Of a stretch of DNA of 64,000 bases, positions 42,234 to 53,303 are shown piece by piece. The notes beneath the pieces were generated by a model. The model had not been told where the DNA came from. It did not search any database and was given only the letters and a program-made list of their open reading frames with translations. The position numbers were made by a program, and so were the translations under genes. How positions within the stretch are numbered: position 1 is the first letter of the stretch; the number at the start of each line of letters is the position of its first letter. Source of the DNA: Chaetoceros tenuissimus (taxonomy: Eukaryota; Bacillariophyta; Thalassiosirophyceae; Chaetocerotales; Chaetocerotaceae); NCBI GenBank assembly GCA_021927905.1, contig BLLK01000045.1:2356001-2420000 (forward strand), in the 5' to 3' direction.

Positions 42234-43102
42234 ATGGCGGATCCAAATGCTCAACAAACACCTAGCTCCTCCGGAATGGCTGCGCTTGCTTCTATCGGGG
42301 GCATGATCTCGTCAGCGTAAGTTTCATGTTTTTAATAAAGTCATTTCCTCTAGTGTTCTTGGTCATTCTCTGCTATTCTTTCGGTCACTTGTATTCCATG
42401 TTGTGTTCTAATTTACTATCTCTTCACAAACAATATTTCGTTGTTATCTAAATCTCACTCTCCTTCTCCTTTAGAAAAGAAACTTTCAACAGAAGTGGAG
42501 GAAATGAAATGCTCTCTTCAGTATCTGCTTCTATTCCTCAAGGAACAAAAGACTATATCAGCAATGCTAAATCGAAAATTATCAACAGAGAAGAGATTCG
42601 TCCCGTTTCCGTCTTTTTTGGAATTGGTGAAGAAAATCCTTTTTACATGGAGAAAAATCCGAGCCTCGTGGTCTCCCGAATCAAGCACAATATTTCATTC
42701 TTTTACATGAATTATATTATGATGACGGCAGTTCTTTTTGTTTTAACATTGGTGATCTCTCCGGGAGCTATTATTGGGATTGGTTTGTTGGGATTAGCTT
42801 GGGCATCTGTGCTACGCGCTACATCAGAAGGAAGTACACAGATATATGGTGTTAATATTTCGCAAAAACAAGCTTCTATAGCTATGTCTGTTGTAAGCGT
42901 GTTTGTTCTATTAAATGTTTTGAGTCATGTATTTTGGTGGACATTGGGAAGTAGTGGATGTATCATTGGAGTCCATGCATTTTTGAGGGATGCCAGCATG
43001 CACAAAGATGAAGAAGACAAAATCGAAATGACTGGAGATGTACACATTGATGCTGGTGAAGATGCTTCCTTTTTGAATCCACAGAGTAATAATATTGTTT
43101 AA
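42234..43102 (+). CDS. PRA1 family (prenylated Rab acceptor) protein
   Basis: Exons 42234-42316 and 42475-43102; the 158-bp intron (GTAAGT..TTTAG) is the longest in the window. The product is 236 aa. PRA1 features: REEIRPVSVFFGIGEENPFY, then RIKHNISFFYMNYIMMTAV, the family's R-x-x-x-N-x3-F-x2-NY pattern. Two paired hydrophobic hairpins follow (VLFVLTLVISPGAIIGIGL, ASIAMSVVSVFVLLNVLSH and neighbours). PRA1/Yip3 proteins sit in ER/Golgi membranes and interact with prenylated Rab GTPases. The Asp/Glu-rich C-terminal tail is cytosolic. It is the last intact-looking gene before the degenerate region. Confidence 0.88.
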
Positions 43103-43704
43103 TTGTTTCGACCATGAGGAGAGTTTCTTGCTGTAACAGCGCCCAAAGAGATGTTTCTTGAGTTACACTACCTAAATCACACTTTGATAAAGAAATAAAG
43201 AAGGGGGTTTTGACAATTTCAGGCTCAAATTTCAAAAATTTCGACCCACCACATGCAGGAGGATTATTTCTTCAAACATAAGTGTGTTCTGGGAAGTTGA
43301 ACATGCATGACATACTTATAAATTTAAACCTACTATCATATGGATGTATTCTTTCCACTGCATATCTCAAAATGTGATATTAGTTGGCTCGCTCCTCCAG
43401 CAAATCTTGGAGATGGCTAAGTCACCTAAAACATTTGAGCGTCGTAGTAACCTGACTAAACTTCAAATCTGACTTGCTTGGTCATTGCTTTCCTCGGAAG
43501 TCAGTTCTCAGCCTAATATGCGGAGCTTCAGTGTGTCATAGTATGTTTTCTGGATTTCACGTCAGAAACTGGTCTTCAATATGTCCTATTATCTGGACTA
43601 GGTTGTCAAACCTAACGCAAGAGTGCTTACCGACTTATGCACATGAGTTTCATAATAATAGCACTTGCACCCCCTAAATCATTCTTGAAATAAGGTTGGG
43701 CTGT
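43103..43704. other. Intergenic, transition to degenerate region
   Basis: 600 bp downstream of PRA1 without a supported gene. Short frames only; some may be 3' remnants of the ABC pseudogene. Confidence 0.35.
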
Positions 43705-44850
43705 TCCTACTCTGTATTAGATGTCTGGACAAGTATGTTCCTGTCCAAGCACAACAAGTGCCTGTTGAATACAATTCTCAGTGATTGTATCCAATACAGC
43801 AGAAGCCTAGTCATTCTATCTCCAGTGACTAGGACACGATGCTCTTGTCGAAATCTCTTCAAGAATCTGTTTAATGGAATTCTCAGTGACAATGCCCAGT
43901 ATGGAAGTTGTCTCTCAAATACCACAACTGGTGAATCTTTCAGCAGAAACACGATTCTCCCCTTTTTGGCTCTAGATAATTCTAATCTGCTATCACCAAC
44001 CAATATGTCCCATCCCTCAGGTAATAGGCAAATAATATCAACAATGAATTGAGCAGACAGGACAACTTTGTTCAACTCTGAGTCAACTGTATCTCTCTTT
44101 CCAAATGTAATATTTGTCAAAGGGTGTTGTTCAACAAACTCGTAGCTTTGTGGAACTACCCTGATCATTTCACAGATACTCTTTTGCATAGCCTGTAGAA
44201 CTACTCCGATCATTACACGAAGACTATTTTGGGTTATGGTACTTATATTAGTTCCATCGACCTTAACTGTACCTCCAAGAATCTCATAACGTCTAAACAA
44301 GAATCTGCTATTCGCAGAACCTTCAACTTCCTTCATCTTGGATAATACGACCTCCAATTCTTTGTAATCTCCTTGGCTGCGATATTTAATAATATGATTG
44401 TCACACTCCACTACAATATCACAGGATCACTGATATGGTATCTTTCTTAGTGATTCGATAGCATTACCTGCATCTACAACGTCTATGTCTTCTACAAGAA
44501 GTTCCAAAAGATTTCTCCTTTGAAGATCAACACTCAATGAATTTTGTATTGTAGTCGTAACCATTGTAGATGCAGCAACCAAAACGATTATTAACTCCGC
44601 CTGTAGCAAAAGATAATGCATCAATACCATTTATGTAATATTAAGAGAACTCAAAGATGTCTGTACATCTAAAACTTCTTCGTCCATACGTAGTTTGGTG
44701 TTCCAAGTCATACATAAGAATGCAAACGAAAGTCTCTCAAGTCCAATGGAAGACAGCTCAAGTTACTTCCAAGAATAGTACAAGCCAAAGTGCTTTCAGC
44801 AACAGTAAGCAGCATCCAAAAGAAAGGATATTTCTCACCAACTTGTGAAT
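43705..44850 (-). pseudogene. Decayed ABCB half-transporter (Atm1/ABCB7-like)
   Basis: Read leftward, fragments of an ABCB half-transporter appear in order but in shifting frames with stops. Near 44740 there is a membrane-domain remnant (MTWNTKLRMDE...SLSSLN); at 44630-44430 the linker (RRNLLELLVEDIDVVDAGNA); then the nucleotide-binding domain: RFLFRRYEILGGTVKVDG, SLRVMIGVVLQ, VVPQSYEF, NITFGKRD, LPEGWDILVGDSRLELSRAK. The Walker A region is corrupted to GSANSRF. The Walker B/D-loop region is present twice out of frame (SILGIVTENSIKQIL and SAVLDTITENCIQQAL), an internal duplication. Atm1-type proteins export glutathione-linked compounds from mitochondria and relatives move porphyrins. This copy cannot encode a working pump. 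Confidence 0.8.
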
Positions 44851-45379
44851 ACCAGGTTTCTCTTTCCACGGGACAAATAAATTTGTCTTGTATCTTCTTT
44901 TGAAATGATACTTTAAATGCCTTCCAAATGAAAAGAGCTGATACTAGGCTACATCCTTTTTACTCCAGCAACAAATAGTAATGTGCAGATCTTAATCAGG
45001 ACCAAGAGGTTTCTCCAGTCTAGGTGTGTCTCTTTGTTAGACTTCCTTATATCCTGAACCACCATCATACTAGGATAACTCTCGATTTAGATATGACAGG
45101 GTTCAAGATGAAGTATCTGATCAAACAAGTCTTCAAAGTGTCATAATTAATATTAGTAGAACCAGCGGAAGTGAGGTTGGACTTGATACTAGTAAACTCC
45201 AGGTCTCAAAGTAATACTGACATTTTGGAGTTAGTGAGTCCATGGAATGGTAAAAACCCAGCTCGAAATGTAGACTAGCGAAAATTAATCGAATCGAATT
45301 CTTTTAGACTAGAGTGTTTACAATAATTCTATAACAAGAGTATTTCTCTTGAATAAGTCCACAATTTACTCAAGATAAG

Positions 45380-46182
45380 ATGGGGGTCATTCTAGAAAGT
45401 GTCAAGTTAATTCGACAAAAAATAAAGGAGGAAAAGATTGATACTCCATTGATTGGATTCTCTGGGGCGCCATTTACACTCATGTTTTATATGCACTCAT
45501 ATTTTATATGATTGGGGGATCATTGTGTAAGAATACTGATTCTGGAATGAAGTGGTTGAATAAGTATCCTGAGCAATCGTAGAAATTATTGGATGTTTTG
45601 ACCAAGATTATTACAGAATACATGTCGGCGCAAGTAGAGGCTGGAGCGCATATGCTTCAGCTTTTTTGAAGCTATGGGAATGATATTGGAAGAGAAGGAA
45701 TTCTATGAATTTGCTACGCCATATCTAGAAAAGATTGCTACTGAATTGAAGAGCAGATATCCAGATGTTCCTCTCATGGTATTTACTCGTGGAGCTTGGT
45801 AAGTGTGACTGTAATATTTTCGAAACAGACTTGCTTGTTGTCAATCGCTCACAATGTCTTATTTTAGCTATGCGAACGAGAATCTCTCCAAAATGGGGTT
45901 TGATGTTGTAACAATGGATGGAGATGTTGACAGAAGTACTGCTAGAGCAACCGTTGGAGATAGATGTGGACTTCAAGGAAACTATGATCCAGCTGAATTG
46001 ACCGAAGATAATAGAAAGACACCAGAAACTATGAAGGAGACTGCAAAGGCTTTGATTGATGAATTGGGACTCATTGCAACCTCGGAGAAGGTCTTGGAGG
46101 AATGGAAAGCACCGATTTGGTACAAGTTTTCGTTGACACAATTCATGAGTACAGCGAAGCAAAAAATAAAGAGTCGGCATAA
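45380..46182 (+). pseudogene. hemE/UROD: Uroporphyrinogen decarboxylase pseudogene, copy A
   Basis: UROD is recognisable from [87 protein letters not shown] and, in another frame, NLGEGLGG followed by VDTIHEYSEA near the C-terminus. It is broken by a 17-bp tandem duplication (45477-45510), a nonsense TAG (45580-45582), one extra T in a run (45662-45667) and a 1-bp loss near 46077. A 69-bp intron with good sites survives (45799-45867, GTAAGT..TTTAG). The N-terminal third is missing. UROD makes coproporphyrinogen III in heme and chlorophyll synthesis; an intact gene must exist elsewhere. Confidence 0.9.
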
Positions 46183-46648
46183 ATATTTGACAAGAATATA
46201 TAAAGTCGTTTAAAAATTATTCTTCGTTGGTTCAATGAAATGACTCAATAGTACGCTAGAAGACTTTTTCTTGCTTCAATCAGAATGTAGATGAAGCACA
46301 TATGAACTCATCATTACTCAATTTGATTTTAGTCCCAAAAGCATTGCAAGGTTTCTCAATTGGCACATTCTCAGGGGTTTAAATTCGTCTAACATAAATC
46401 TTTCTTTTCTTTGGCTGCTCTACGCGTTTCCGTAACTAGCGTAGGAGTGAAAGCAAAGGATTTCATTATTTCTATTACGGTATAGTATTCATCATTTGCT
46501 TTTCTTACACGAATACGTGTATCTACGAAAGAATCTCCTATTCCAAAAACAAGATCAAATACTCATATCATCACAACTATTACCTTACAAGAAATTCTCA
46601 AGCCCCCATGCCAAAAGAATTTCTTCATATCTCATTTTGATACCTACT
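46183..46648. other. Spacer within block A
   Basis: Between the converging UROD and MYND remnants. On the minus strand a short frame near 46306-46400 (PENVPIEKPCNAFGTKI, LSNDEF) has a diverged relative at 59467-59560; it may be a remnant exon. Confidence 0.4.
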
Positions 46649-47340
46649 TTACAAGCTAACCTTCTCTAATAGATCGGAAGGAATGCTCTTGACCTCCTGT
46701 TGTAGCTTTTGAAAGTATTTGTCTGTAGCTTTTTTGCATTGGAACTTTGCTACAGCAGTTTTATTTTGGATGATATTCACCCTGCAGTATACAGTGTATT
46801 CAAATGCAAAACATATCTCGCAGTCTACAAACAAAGTCTCGATTGCCATTTCATTACATGAATGTGGTCGCGACTCAATGTCCTCCACATAAGCGATTGG
46901 TGTTTTCTTATTCTCTTCTTTGAATTTTTTAAATTCAGCAATAGATATGATTTCGTATTCATCTAATTATGAAATCTGACCAATCTCTTCTCCCATATTG
47001 ATGTAGACTATGACTCGATGAGTATTTTGTAGAGATTTCTTAGAAAAGAATTGCAATGCATTTTGTACAAATGCAGTACAGGATTGACCAAGGTTTATTT
47101 GCTCCATTTGCTTCTGCAAATTGTTTCTTCGGATGGATTTCCATCCGCGAAACAAATCTGATTTCAGACGGACGTGTGCACATCGCTGGCGAATTTCGTA
47201 AAAATCGACATTAGCAGCAGCAGTTTCTTTCTCTTCTAAAAATTTTCCGACTATCGTCACCTGTCTTTCCAATCTTTCTCCCAACTCTTTAGTAGTGATG
47301 ATGACAGGTTGATAATATTCTTGATCAAGCTCCCCAAATG
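46649..47340 (-). pseudogene. MYND-finger gene remnant, copy A (C-terminal part only)
   Basis: Contains the C-terminal part of the gene described at 57851-59230, in one frame but interrupted by a TAA after GEEIGQIS. It is cut at 47340 by the junction with element E1, so the MYND fingers are absent here. Confidence 0.8.
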
Positions 47341-49490
47341 CTCTAACTATTAAAACTAGTTTCGAAAAAGTTCTACTTTACATCTACTCTACACTATACA
47401 TCAGTATATATCATGTTCCGTTTCGAATTACGCTTAAGTAACTTGCCGCATTGCGACCCACCAACCACACGCCTATATACATATAGGTAAGTATAGCATA
47501 TCCCATGTGTTTTGAGCTCAATTGGAGCCGAAACACACTAGCTTTCTCCAAAGCTAGTTTTTGCTTGAAACACATCCTGTGTCGAAAACGTCCTCGTACA
47601 TATTCATACCACACCTCGTAGAGCAATGCTTTTCATGGTATTTTCATGGATTGTCTCTGCCTTTTCTTAGCCTTCTGGCTACATTGACCTCAATCTCACC
47701 ACCCCAACCATTTGCGTCAAGCAAACTATGGTTGTTTGCAGTTAATCTGCCTCAACCTTACCTACCTTACCTGGAAACACTCCAATTCCACACCACCATA
47801 CCTACCGGCGCCCACCCTAGCTTAGTGCGGCAACAACCTAACTTTTCACTTCTCCGTCTACATGACGTTGAATTGTTTCTTCTTATGACAGTTTTTCCTG
47901 AATACTTCACCCTCTCCGGGTTTTCCAAAAACATGTTCTTTTCACCTTACTGGCTGATGGTTCTAGTGGATACAGGCAAGTACGTACCTCCCACAGTCCT
48001 TCCATTCATGCGGCAGTCAACTTGCTTGCTTTCGAAATGCACTCTATCTGCCCAAAACGATTTCATTTCTACCTATGACAAGAAAATTATTTTTTGCACT
48101 ATTACGTACACTTTCCATCTTCATCTCCGGGTCTTCTTCTAATACCTTGAGAATACGTACATCGTGTTCCTCTCTTCCGTTCATGATGCATTCCTCTTAT
48201 TTTTACTACTTACGTCTTACGTACAACAAAGATGATATTTTACGTAGCAAAAATACAACTCCTTCTTATCGTCTATCGTCGCACCACATCTCAATAGCAA
48301 TGTGCCTCTTTCCTACATGCAAACATCTTTATATCATAAATGTGCCAATCAAAGAATCCTGCATCCACTAGCACTAGAAACGCCTCAACTATCTTCAACA
48401 TGAAATGAACAGCTCAATTGCTTTTTCATCCAAAAATGCCTGCTCACCGTAACGCCCCTTGAAACAATTCCTCCAACTCCTCTGTCACAAATGCAAAGAA
48501 AAATATACAACGCCCCTATTTACACTTCATACTGCTGACAACACTGTACCATATCCTCTGAACCAAATTGGCACCGCTATAAAAGAAGGGAGTAACATAA
48601 CACAGTGAAAATGGGACAGTTCAATAATCCTGACCGTCACAAAAGCACATACATGGGGATCTTATCTCTTATGGTGGTTCATATTACTAGCAATATCACC
48701 GACCAACACAGGATGCTTCATCTACATATATAGTGTCAGAAGACAAGACTTACTATCATGTATTTTTGACGAGAAAAGCAATCTTTCATGATTTCGTCTA
48801 CCAGCTTCTATAAACTGAATTCCGGAAACTACAGTGGTCTATGGTTTGGACACAAGCATTCCTCATCAGAGTGGCAAAACCAACAGCATGCGATACTTAA
48901 ATCCATCCAAATTTGCATTAAAACCATCGTCACTACATTCAACTCATTCGTGAAAATATGTTCTTTGGACATGACCCTGCACGGAGCATAGACTCCGCAC
49001 ACGACCTTGATAGACTACTTCCGAAAATAAATCGAAATGGACAAAGCTATGATTCGATTAAATAAAAACCTAGGCATACGCTTGATCACAAAGTGACAAA
49101 AGTGGTGCAGTATCTCTTACTCCACAAATAAACAAAACTCTATCTAAAAACACAATGAGTATATATCCCAGAATGTAACATCTGTGGCAAAGACAAATAC
49201 CCCCCCTTAATAACTCTTTCGTACACATTAATTTTCTGCCTTTATCCAAGTACGTCTCTCACATCATGGACGAACCAGATAATGACTACCTGCAATTACG
49301 AGGATAAATATTTCATAAGAGGCCCTTTTAGATAGCCCTCTCATATTATAATTATACTTGTCAAATCAATTCCCATAAAATGTCCAAAACTACATCTTGC
49401 GTAATAATCTAGGAGTAAACCAAAATTCCTACGATCTGAAGGGGATTCGATCACAACTTTCAGCTACAATATCTAAACCACGACACAGTC

Positions 49491-49659
49491 TCAAACCTCA
49501 TGCTCACCTCTCCTGACAATCTCAGGCAACACCACAAAGAAAGCATCTATCTTCAGGCCATCCTCCATGATGATTCATACCGCTACGTATGCCCTCAACC
49601 TCGTAACTTGTCCATGGAAACTCTCCTACGCCAAAACAGACTCTGACCATCCCAAATGA
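49491..49659 (+). pseudogene. Fragment of the element protein C-terminus (E1a)
   Basis: Reads ESIYLQAILHDDSY, and after a frameshift CPWKLSY, matching YLHAILHDDSYLDSMQHIASPW near the end of the E2 protein. It stops at TGA 49657-49659. Confidence 0.7.
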
Positions 49660-49670
49660 ACGTATTTACA

Positions 49671-50084
49671 AGACACCAGTCACATTCATCCGTACATTCT
49701 ATCCGCCAATGCCATGCTTTCCACCATTTCAAATACGACTATGCTTCAATCCAAATGACATGGGACGGGACCTGCTATCGAAAGATAACATCCTCACCAC
49801 GGACATAGCCATCAGGGAGCTCGACCGAAACGAAGATCCCACTCTCCACGCGCTCATGATGATATACCTCATTATTACGTTTCATGCTAACTTCTCCAGA
49901 GAACTTAAGGCAACTCCATCAAGAAAGCTCCTACATGCCATCCTCCTGATGAAAACTATAGCCAAGCCCTACACCACATCACTGCCCCATGGAAAATCAC
50001 ATACGAACAACAAGACGAAGACTATTCAGACCATCCCAATGACAGACCAAGACGATACAATCCTGACAACCCCAACCATTGAAT
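49671..50084 (+). pseudogene. Second fragment of the element protein C-terminus (E1b)
   Basis: Reads FIRTFYPPMPCFPPFQIRLC and EDPTLHALMMIYLIITF, then after a frameshift HITAPWKITYEQQ. These match FIITVYPALHPPFQYRMYF, ETPTLHVLAAIYLTATI and HIASPWTLSY in the same order in E2. An open frame of 133 codons (49709-50110) covers most of it. Confidence 0.75.
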
Positions 50085-50486
50085 ACACAACCAACTACAT
50101 CACAGGCTAAGGAATAGCTTAGGTTATAAATAATTTACTGGTACATCAGAGGACCTCTTCCTCCGAAGTACCCCTGTAGGCCATCTGCGGACAGCCTACT
50201 TGTAGCGTGTATGATTGGTATACCATCATGCATGCACCAGGCCTCAAGAGACTCTGTCTCCTGAGGTCATGTTCTCTATACATATAGAGCTCTAGGGTGG
50301 ATGCTGGCGACTCTTAATACAGTACAATGCGCTCATCCTACCTCTACTTGTGAGTTCGTGGTCCCGCAGCGGGCTATTAGTACACGTAATACCATCGCCT
50401 GATATATATATATGTATATATATATATAAATAATGGCATTTCGGATGGGAAAAGTGTTAGCACTGCTGAAGGAAAACTAGAATATT

Positions 50487-50506
50487 AACCTAAACCTAAA
50501 CCTAAA
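50487..50506 (+). repeat. (CCTAAA)n telomere-like tail of E1
   Basis: AACCTAAACCTAAACCTAAA, directly followed by block B. The C-rich strand reads into the block, the orientation of a left chromosome end. Confidence 0.9.
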
Positions 50507-50934
50507 CATCCTTTTTACTCCAGCAACAAATAGTCATGTGCAGATCTTAATCAGGACCAAGAGGTTTCTCCAGTCTAGGTGTGTCTCTTTGTTAGACTTC
50601 CTTATATCCTGAACCACCATCATACTAGGATAACTCTCGATTTAGATATGACAGGGTTCAAGATGAAGTATCTGATCAAACAAGTCTTCAAAGTGTCATC
50701 ATTAATATTAGTAGAACCAGCGGAAGTGAGGTTGGACTTGATACTAGTAAACTCCAGGTCTCAAAGTAATACTGACATTTTGGAGTTAGTGAGTCCATGG
50801 AATGGTAAAAACCCAGCTCGAAATGTAGACTAGCGAAAATTAATCGAATCGAATTCTTTTAGACTAGAGTGTTTACAATAATTCTATAACAAGAGTATTT
50901 CTCTTGAATAAGTTCACAATTTACTCAAGATAAG

Positions 50935-51737
50935 ATGGGGGTCATTCTAGAAAGTGTCAAGTTAATTCGACAAAAAATAAAGGAGGAAAAGATTGATACT
51001 CCATTGATTGGATTCTCTGGGGCGCCATTTACACTCATGTTTTATATGCACTCATATTTTATATGATTGGGGGATCATTGTGTAAGAATACTGATTCTGG
51101 AATGAAGTGGTTGAATAAGTATCCTGAGCAATCGTAGAAATTATTGGATGTTTTGACCAAGATTATTACAGAATACATGTCGGCGCAAGTAGAGGCTGGA
51201 GCGCATATGCTTCAGCTTTTTTGAAGCTATGGGAATGATATTGGAAGAGAAGGAATTCTATGAATTTGCTACGCCATATCTAGAAAAGATTGCTACTGAA
51301 TTGAAGAGCAGATATCCAGATGTTCCTCTCATGGTATTTACTCGTGGAGCTTGGTAAGTGTGACTGTAATATTTTCGAAACAGACTTGCTTGTTGTCAAT
51401 CGCTCACAATGTCTTATTTTAGCTATGCGAACGAGAATCTCTCCAAAATGGGGTTTGATGTTGTAACAATGGATGGAGATGTTGACAGAAGTACTGCTAG
51501 AGCAACCGTTGGAGATAGATGTGGACTTCAAGGAAACTATGATCCAGCTGAATTGACCGAAGATAATAGAAAGACACCAGAAACTATGAAGGAGACTGCA
51601 AAGGCTTTGATTGATGAATTGGGACTCATTGCAACCTCGGAGAAGGTCTTGGAGGAATGGAAAGCACCGATTTGGTACAAGTTTTCGTTGACACAATTCA
51701 TGAGTACAGCGAAGCAAAAAATAAAGAGTCGGCATAA
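50935..51737 (+). pseudogene. hemE/UROD: Uroporphyrinogen decarboxylase pseudogene, copy B
   Basis: Carries the same four lesions and the same intron as copy A at the 5555-bp offset. Broken before the block was duplicated. Confidence 0.9.
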
Positions 51738-52203
51738 ATATTTGACAAGAATATATAAAGTCGTTTAAAAATTATTCTTCGTTGGTTCAATGAAATGACT
51801 CAATAGTACGCTAGAAGACTTTTTCTTGCTTCAATCAGAATGTAGATGAAGCACATATGAACTCATCATTACTCAATTTGATTTTAGTCCCAAAAGCATT
51901 GCAAGGTTTCTCAATTGGCACATTCTCAGGGGTTTAAATTCGTCTAACATAAATCTTTCTTTTCTTTGGCTGCTCTACGCGTTTCCGTAACTAGCGTAGG
52001 AGTGAAAGCAAAGGATTTCATTATTTCTATTACGGTATAGTATTCATCATTTGCTTTTCTTACACGAATACGTGTATCTACGAAAGAATCTCCTATTCCA
52101 AAAACAAGATCAAATACTCATATCATCACAACTATTACCTTACAAGAAATTCTCAAGCCCCCATGCCAAAAGAATTTCTTCATATCTCATTTTGATACCT
52201 ACT

Positions 52204-53279
52204 TTACAAGCTAACCTTCTCTAATAGATCGGAAGGAATGCTCTTGACCTCCTGTTGTAGCTTTTGAAAGTATTTGTCTGTAGCTTTTTTGCATTGGAAC
52301 TTTGCTACAGCAGTTTTATTTTGGATGATATTCACCCTGCAGTATACAGTGTATTCAAATGCAAAACATATCTCGCAGTCTACAAACAAAGTCTCGATTG
52401 CCATTTCATTACATGAATGTGGTCGCGACTCAATGTCCTCCACATAAGCGATTGGTGTTTTCTTATTCTCTTCTTTGAATTTTTTAAATTCAGCAATAGA
52501 TATGATTTCGTATTCATCTAATTATGAAATCTGACCAATCTCTTCTCCCATATTGATGTAGACTATGACTCGATGAGTATTTTGTAGAGATTTCTTAGAA
52601 AAGAATTGCAATGCATTTTGTACAAATGCAGTACAGGATTGACCAAGGTTTATTTGCTCCATTTGCTTCTGCAAATTGTTTCTTCGGATGGATTTCCATC
52701 CGCGAAACAAATCTGATTTCAGACGGACGTGTGCACATCGCTGGCGAATTTCGTAAAAATCGACATTAGCAGCAGCAGTTTCTTTCTCTTCTAAAAATTT
52801 TCCGACTATCGTCACCTGTCTTTCCAATCTTTCTCCCAACTCTTTAGTAGTGATGATGACAGGTTGATAATATTCTTGATCAAGCTCCCCAAATGTCTTT
52901 TTTGGTTGATGATTTCATGATCATTTCATTTCTTTACGCTTTTGACTCAAATCTACGATTGCCACAGCTCTTGGCTCTTCTGCCACAATAAAAGTCTGAA
53001 CATTATAATTGAATTCAACTTCTACAAGGACAACTTTTGCTGGCGGTTGCTGCTCAAAGTCTTTTTCATCGGAGGCATGATATACTGCGGAACCTAATGG
53101 TGCCATTTTGGTTTGTTCTGGTACCCATTTTTGAAGGAGATGATAAATATTAATTCCTGTTGAATCAACAGATCTTTCCAAATGTTTCAATCTTTCACGA
53201 TCAAACTTGCACTGGCTTTTATGTCTTGGCCAATCTTCAACTCGGCACTCGCGGCTGCAATAATAAACTTTTTTACATT
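52204..53279 (-). pseudogene. MYND-finger gene remnant, copy B
   Basis: Longer than copy A: it reaches into the second MYND finger, whose last part reads SRECRVEDWPRHKSQ, and is cut there by the E2 tail. It shares the two TGA codons after QKRKEMK (near 52915) and the TAA (near 52520) with copy C. One substitution pair near 53197 differs from C. Confidence 0.85.
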
Positions 53280-53303
53280 AGGTTTAGGTTTAGGTTTAGG
53301 TTA
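53278..53303 (-). repeat. (CCTAAA)n telomere-like tail of E2 (TTTAGG on + strand)
   Basis: Four TTTAGG units on the + strand, joined to block B's ACATT with a TT microhomology. The orientation is that of a right chromosome end. Confidence 0.9.

Larger units (their letters stand above)
44951..47340. repeat. Block A: first copy of the UROD/MYND pseudogene segment
   Basis: 2390 bp, matching 50506-52895 at a constant offset of 5555 bp, so without a net indel. By eye I found three substitutions (near 44979, 45144, 45358). It ends at CCCCAAATG, directly against element E1. Confidence 0.95.
47341..50505 (+). mobile_element. Element E1: decayed, C-rich retroelement-like copy with (CCTAAA)n 3' tail
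   Basis: 3.2 kb lying exactly between blocks A and B. The + strand is C-rich, unlike the host. Near its 3' end are two successive fragments homologous to the C-terminus of the E2 protein (49491-49659 and 49671-50084), both frameshifted. The 3' UTR has an 11-bp hairpin with a 3-nt loop (50242-50266), the motif GGTCCCGCAGCG (50360-50371) and AAAACTAGAATATTAACC before the tail (50487-50506). The last three have counterparts in E2. The first 2.1 kb is not clearly alignable to E2. Confidence 0.75.
50506..53279. repeat. Block B: second copy of the UROD/MYND segment, bounded by inward element tails
   Basis: 2774 bp. Its left 2390 bp equal block A; positions 51037-53279 equal C 56684-58917 apart from three small deletions in C (4, 3 and 2 bp) and several substitutions. 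It starts at ACATCC after (CCTAAA)n and ends ACATT before (TTTAGG)n. Confidence 0.95.

Noticed and set aside
45725-46180. 151-codon minus-strand frame repeated identically at 51280 and 56905
   Set aside because: It is antisense to the UROD pseudogene, and its three-fold occurrence only reflects DNA duplication. There is no evidence of protein-level conservation.
50487-53303. Block B as a genuine integrated minichromosome with true telomeres
   Set aside because: Polarity fits, but both tails are also the conserved 3' ends of E1 and E2, and the arrays are only 3-4 units long. An element tail is the simpler reading; kept as a hypothesis in the findings.
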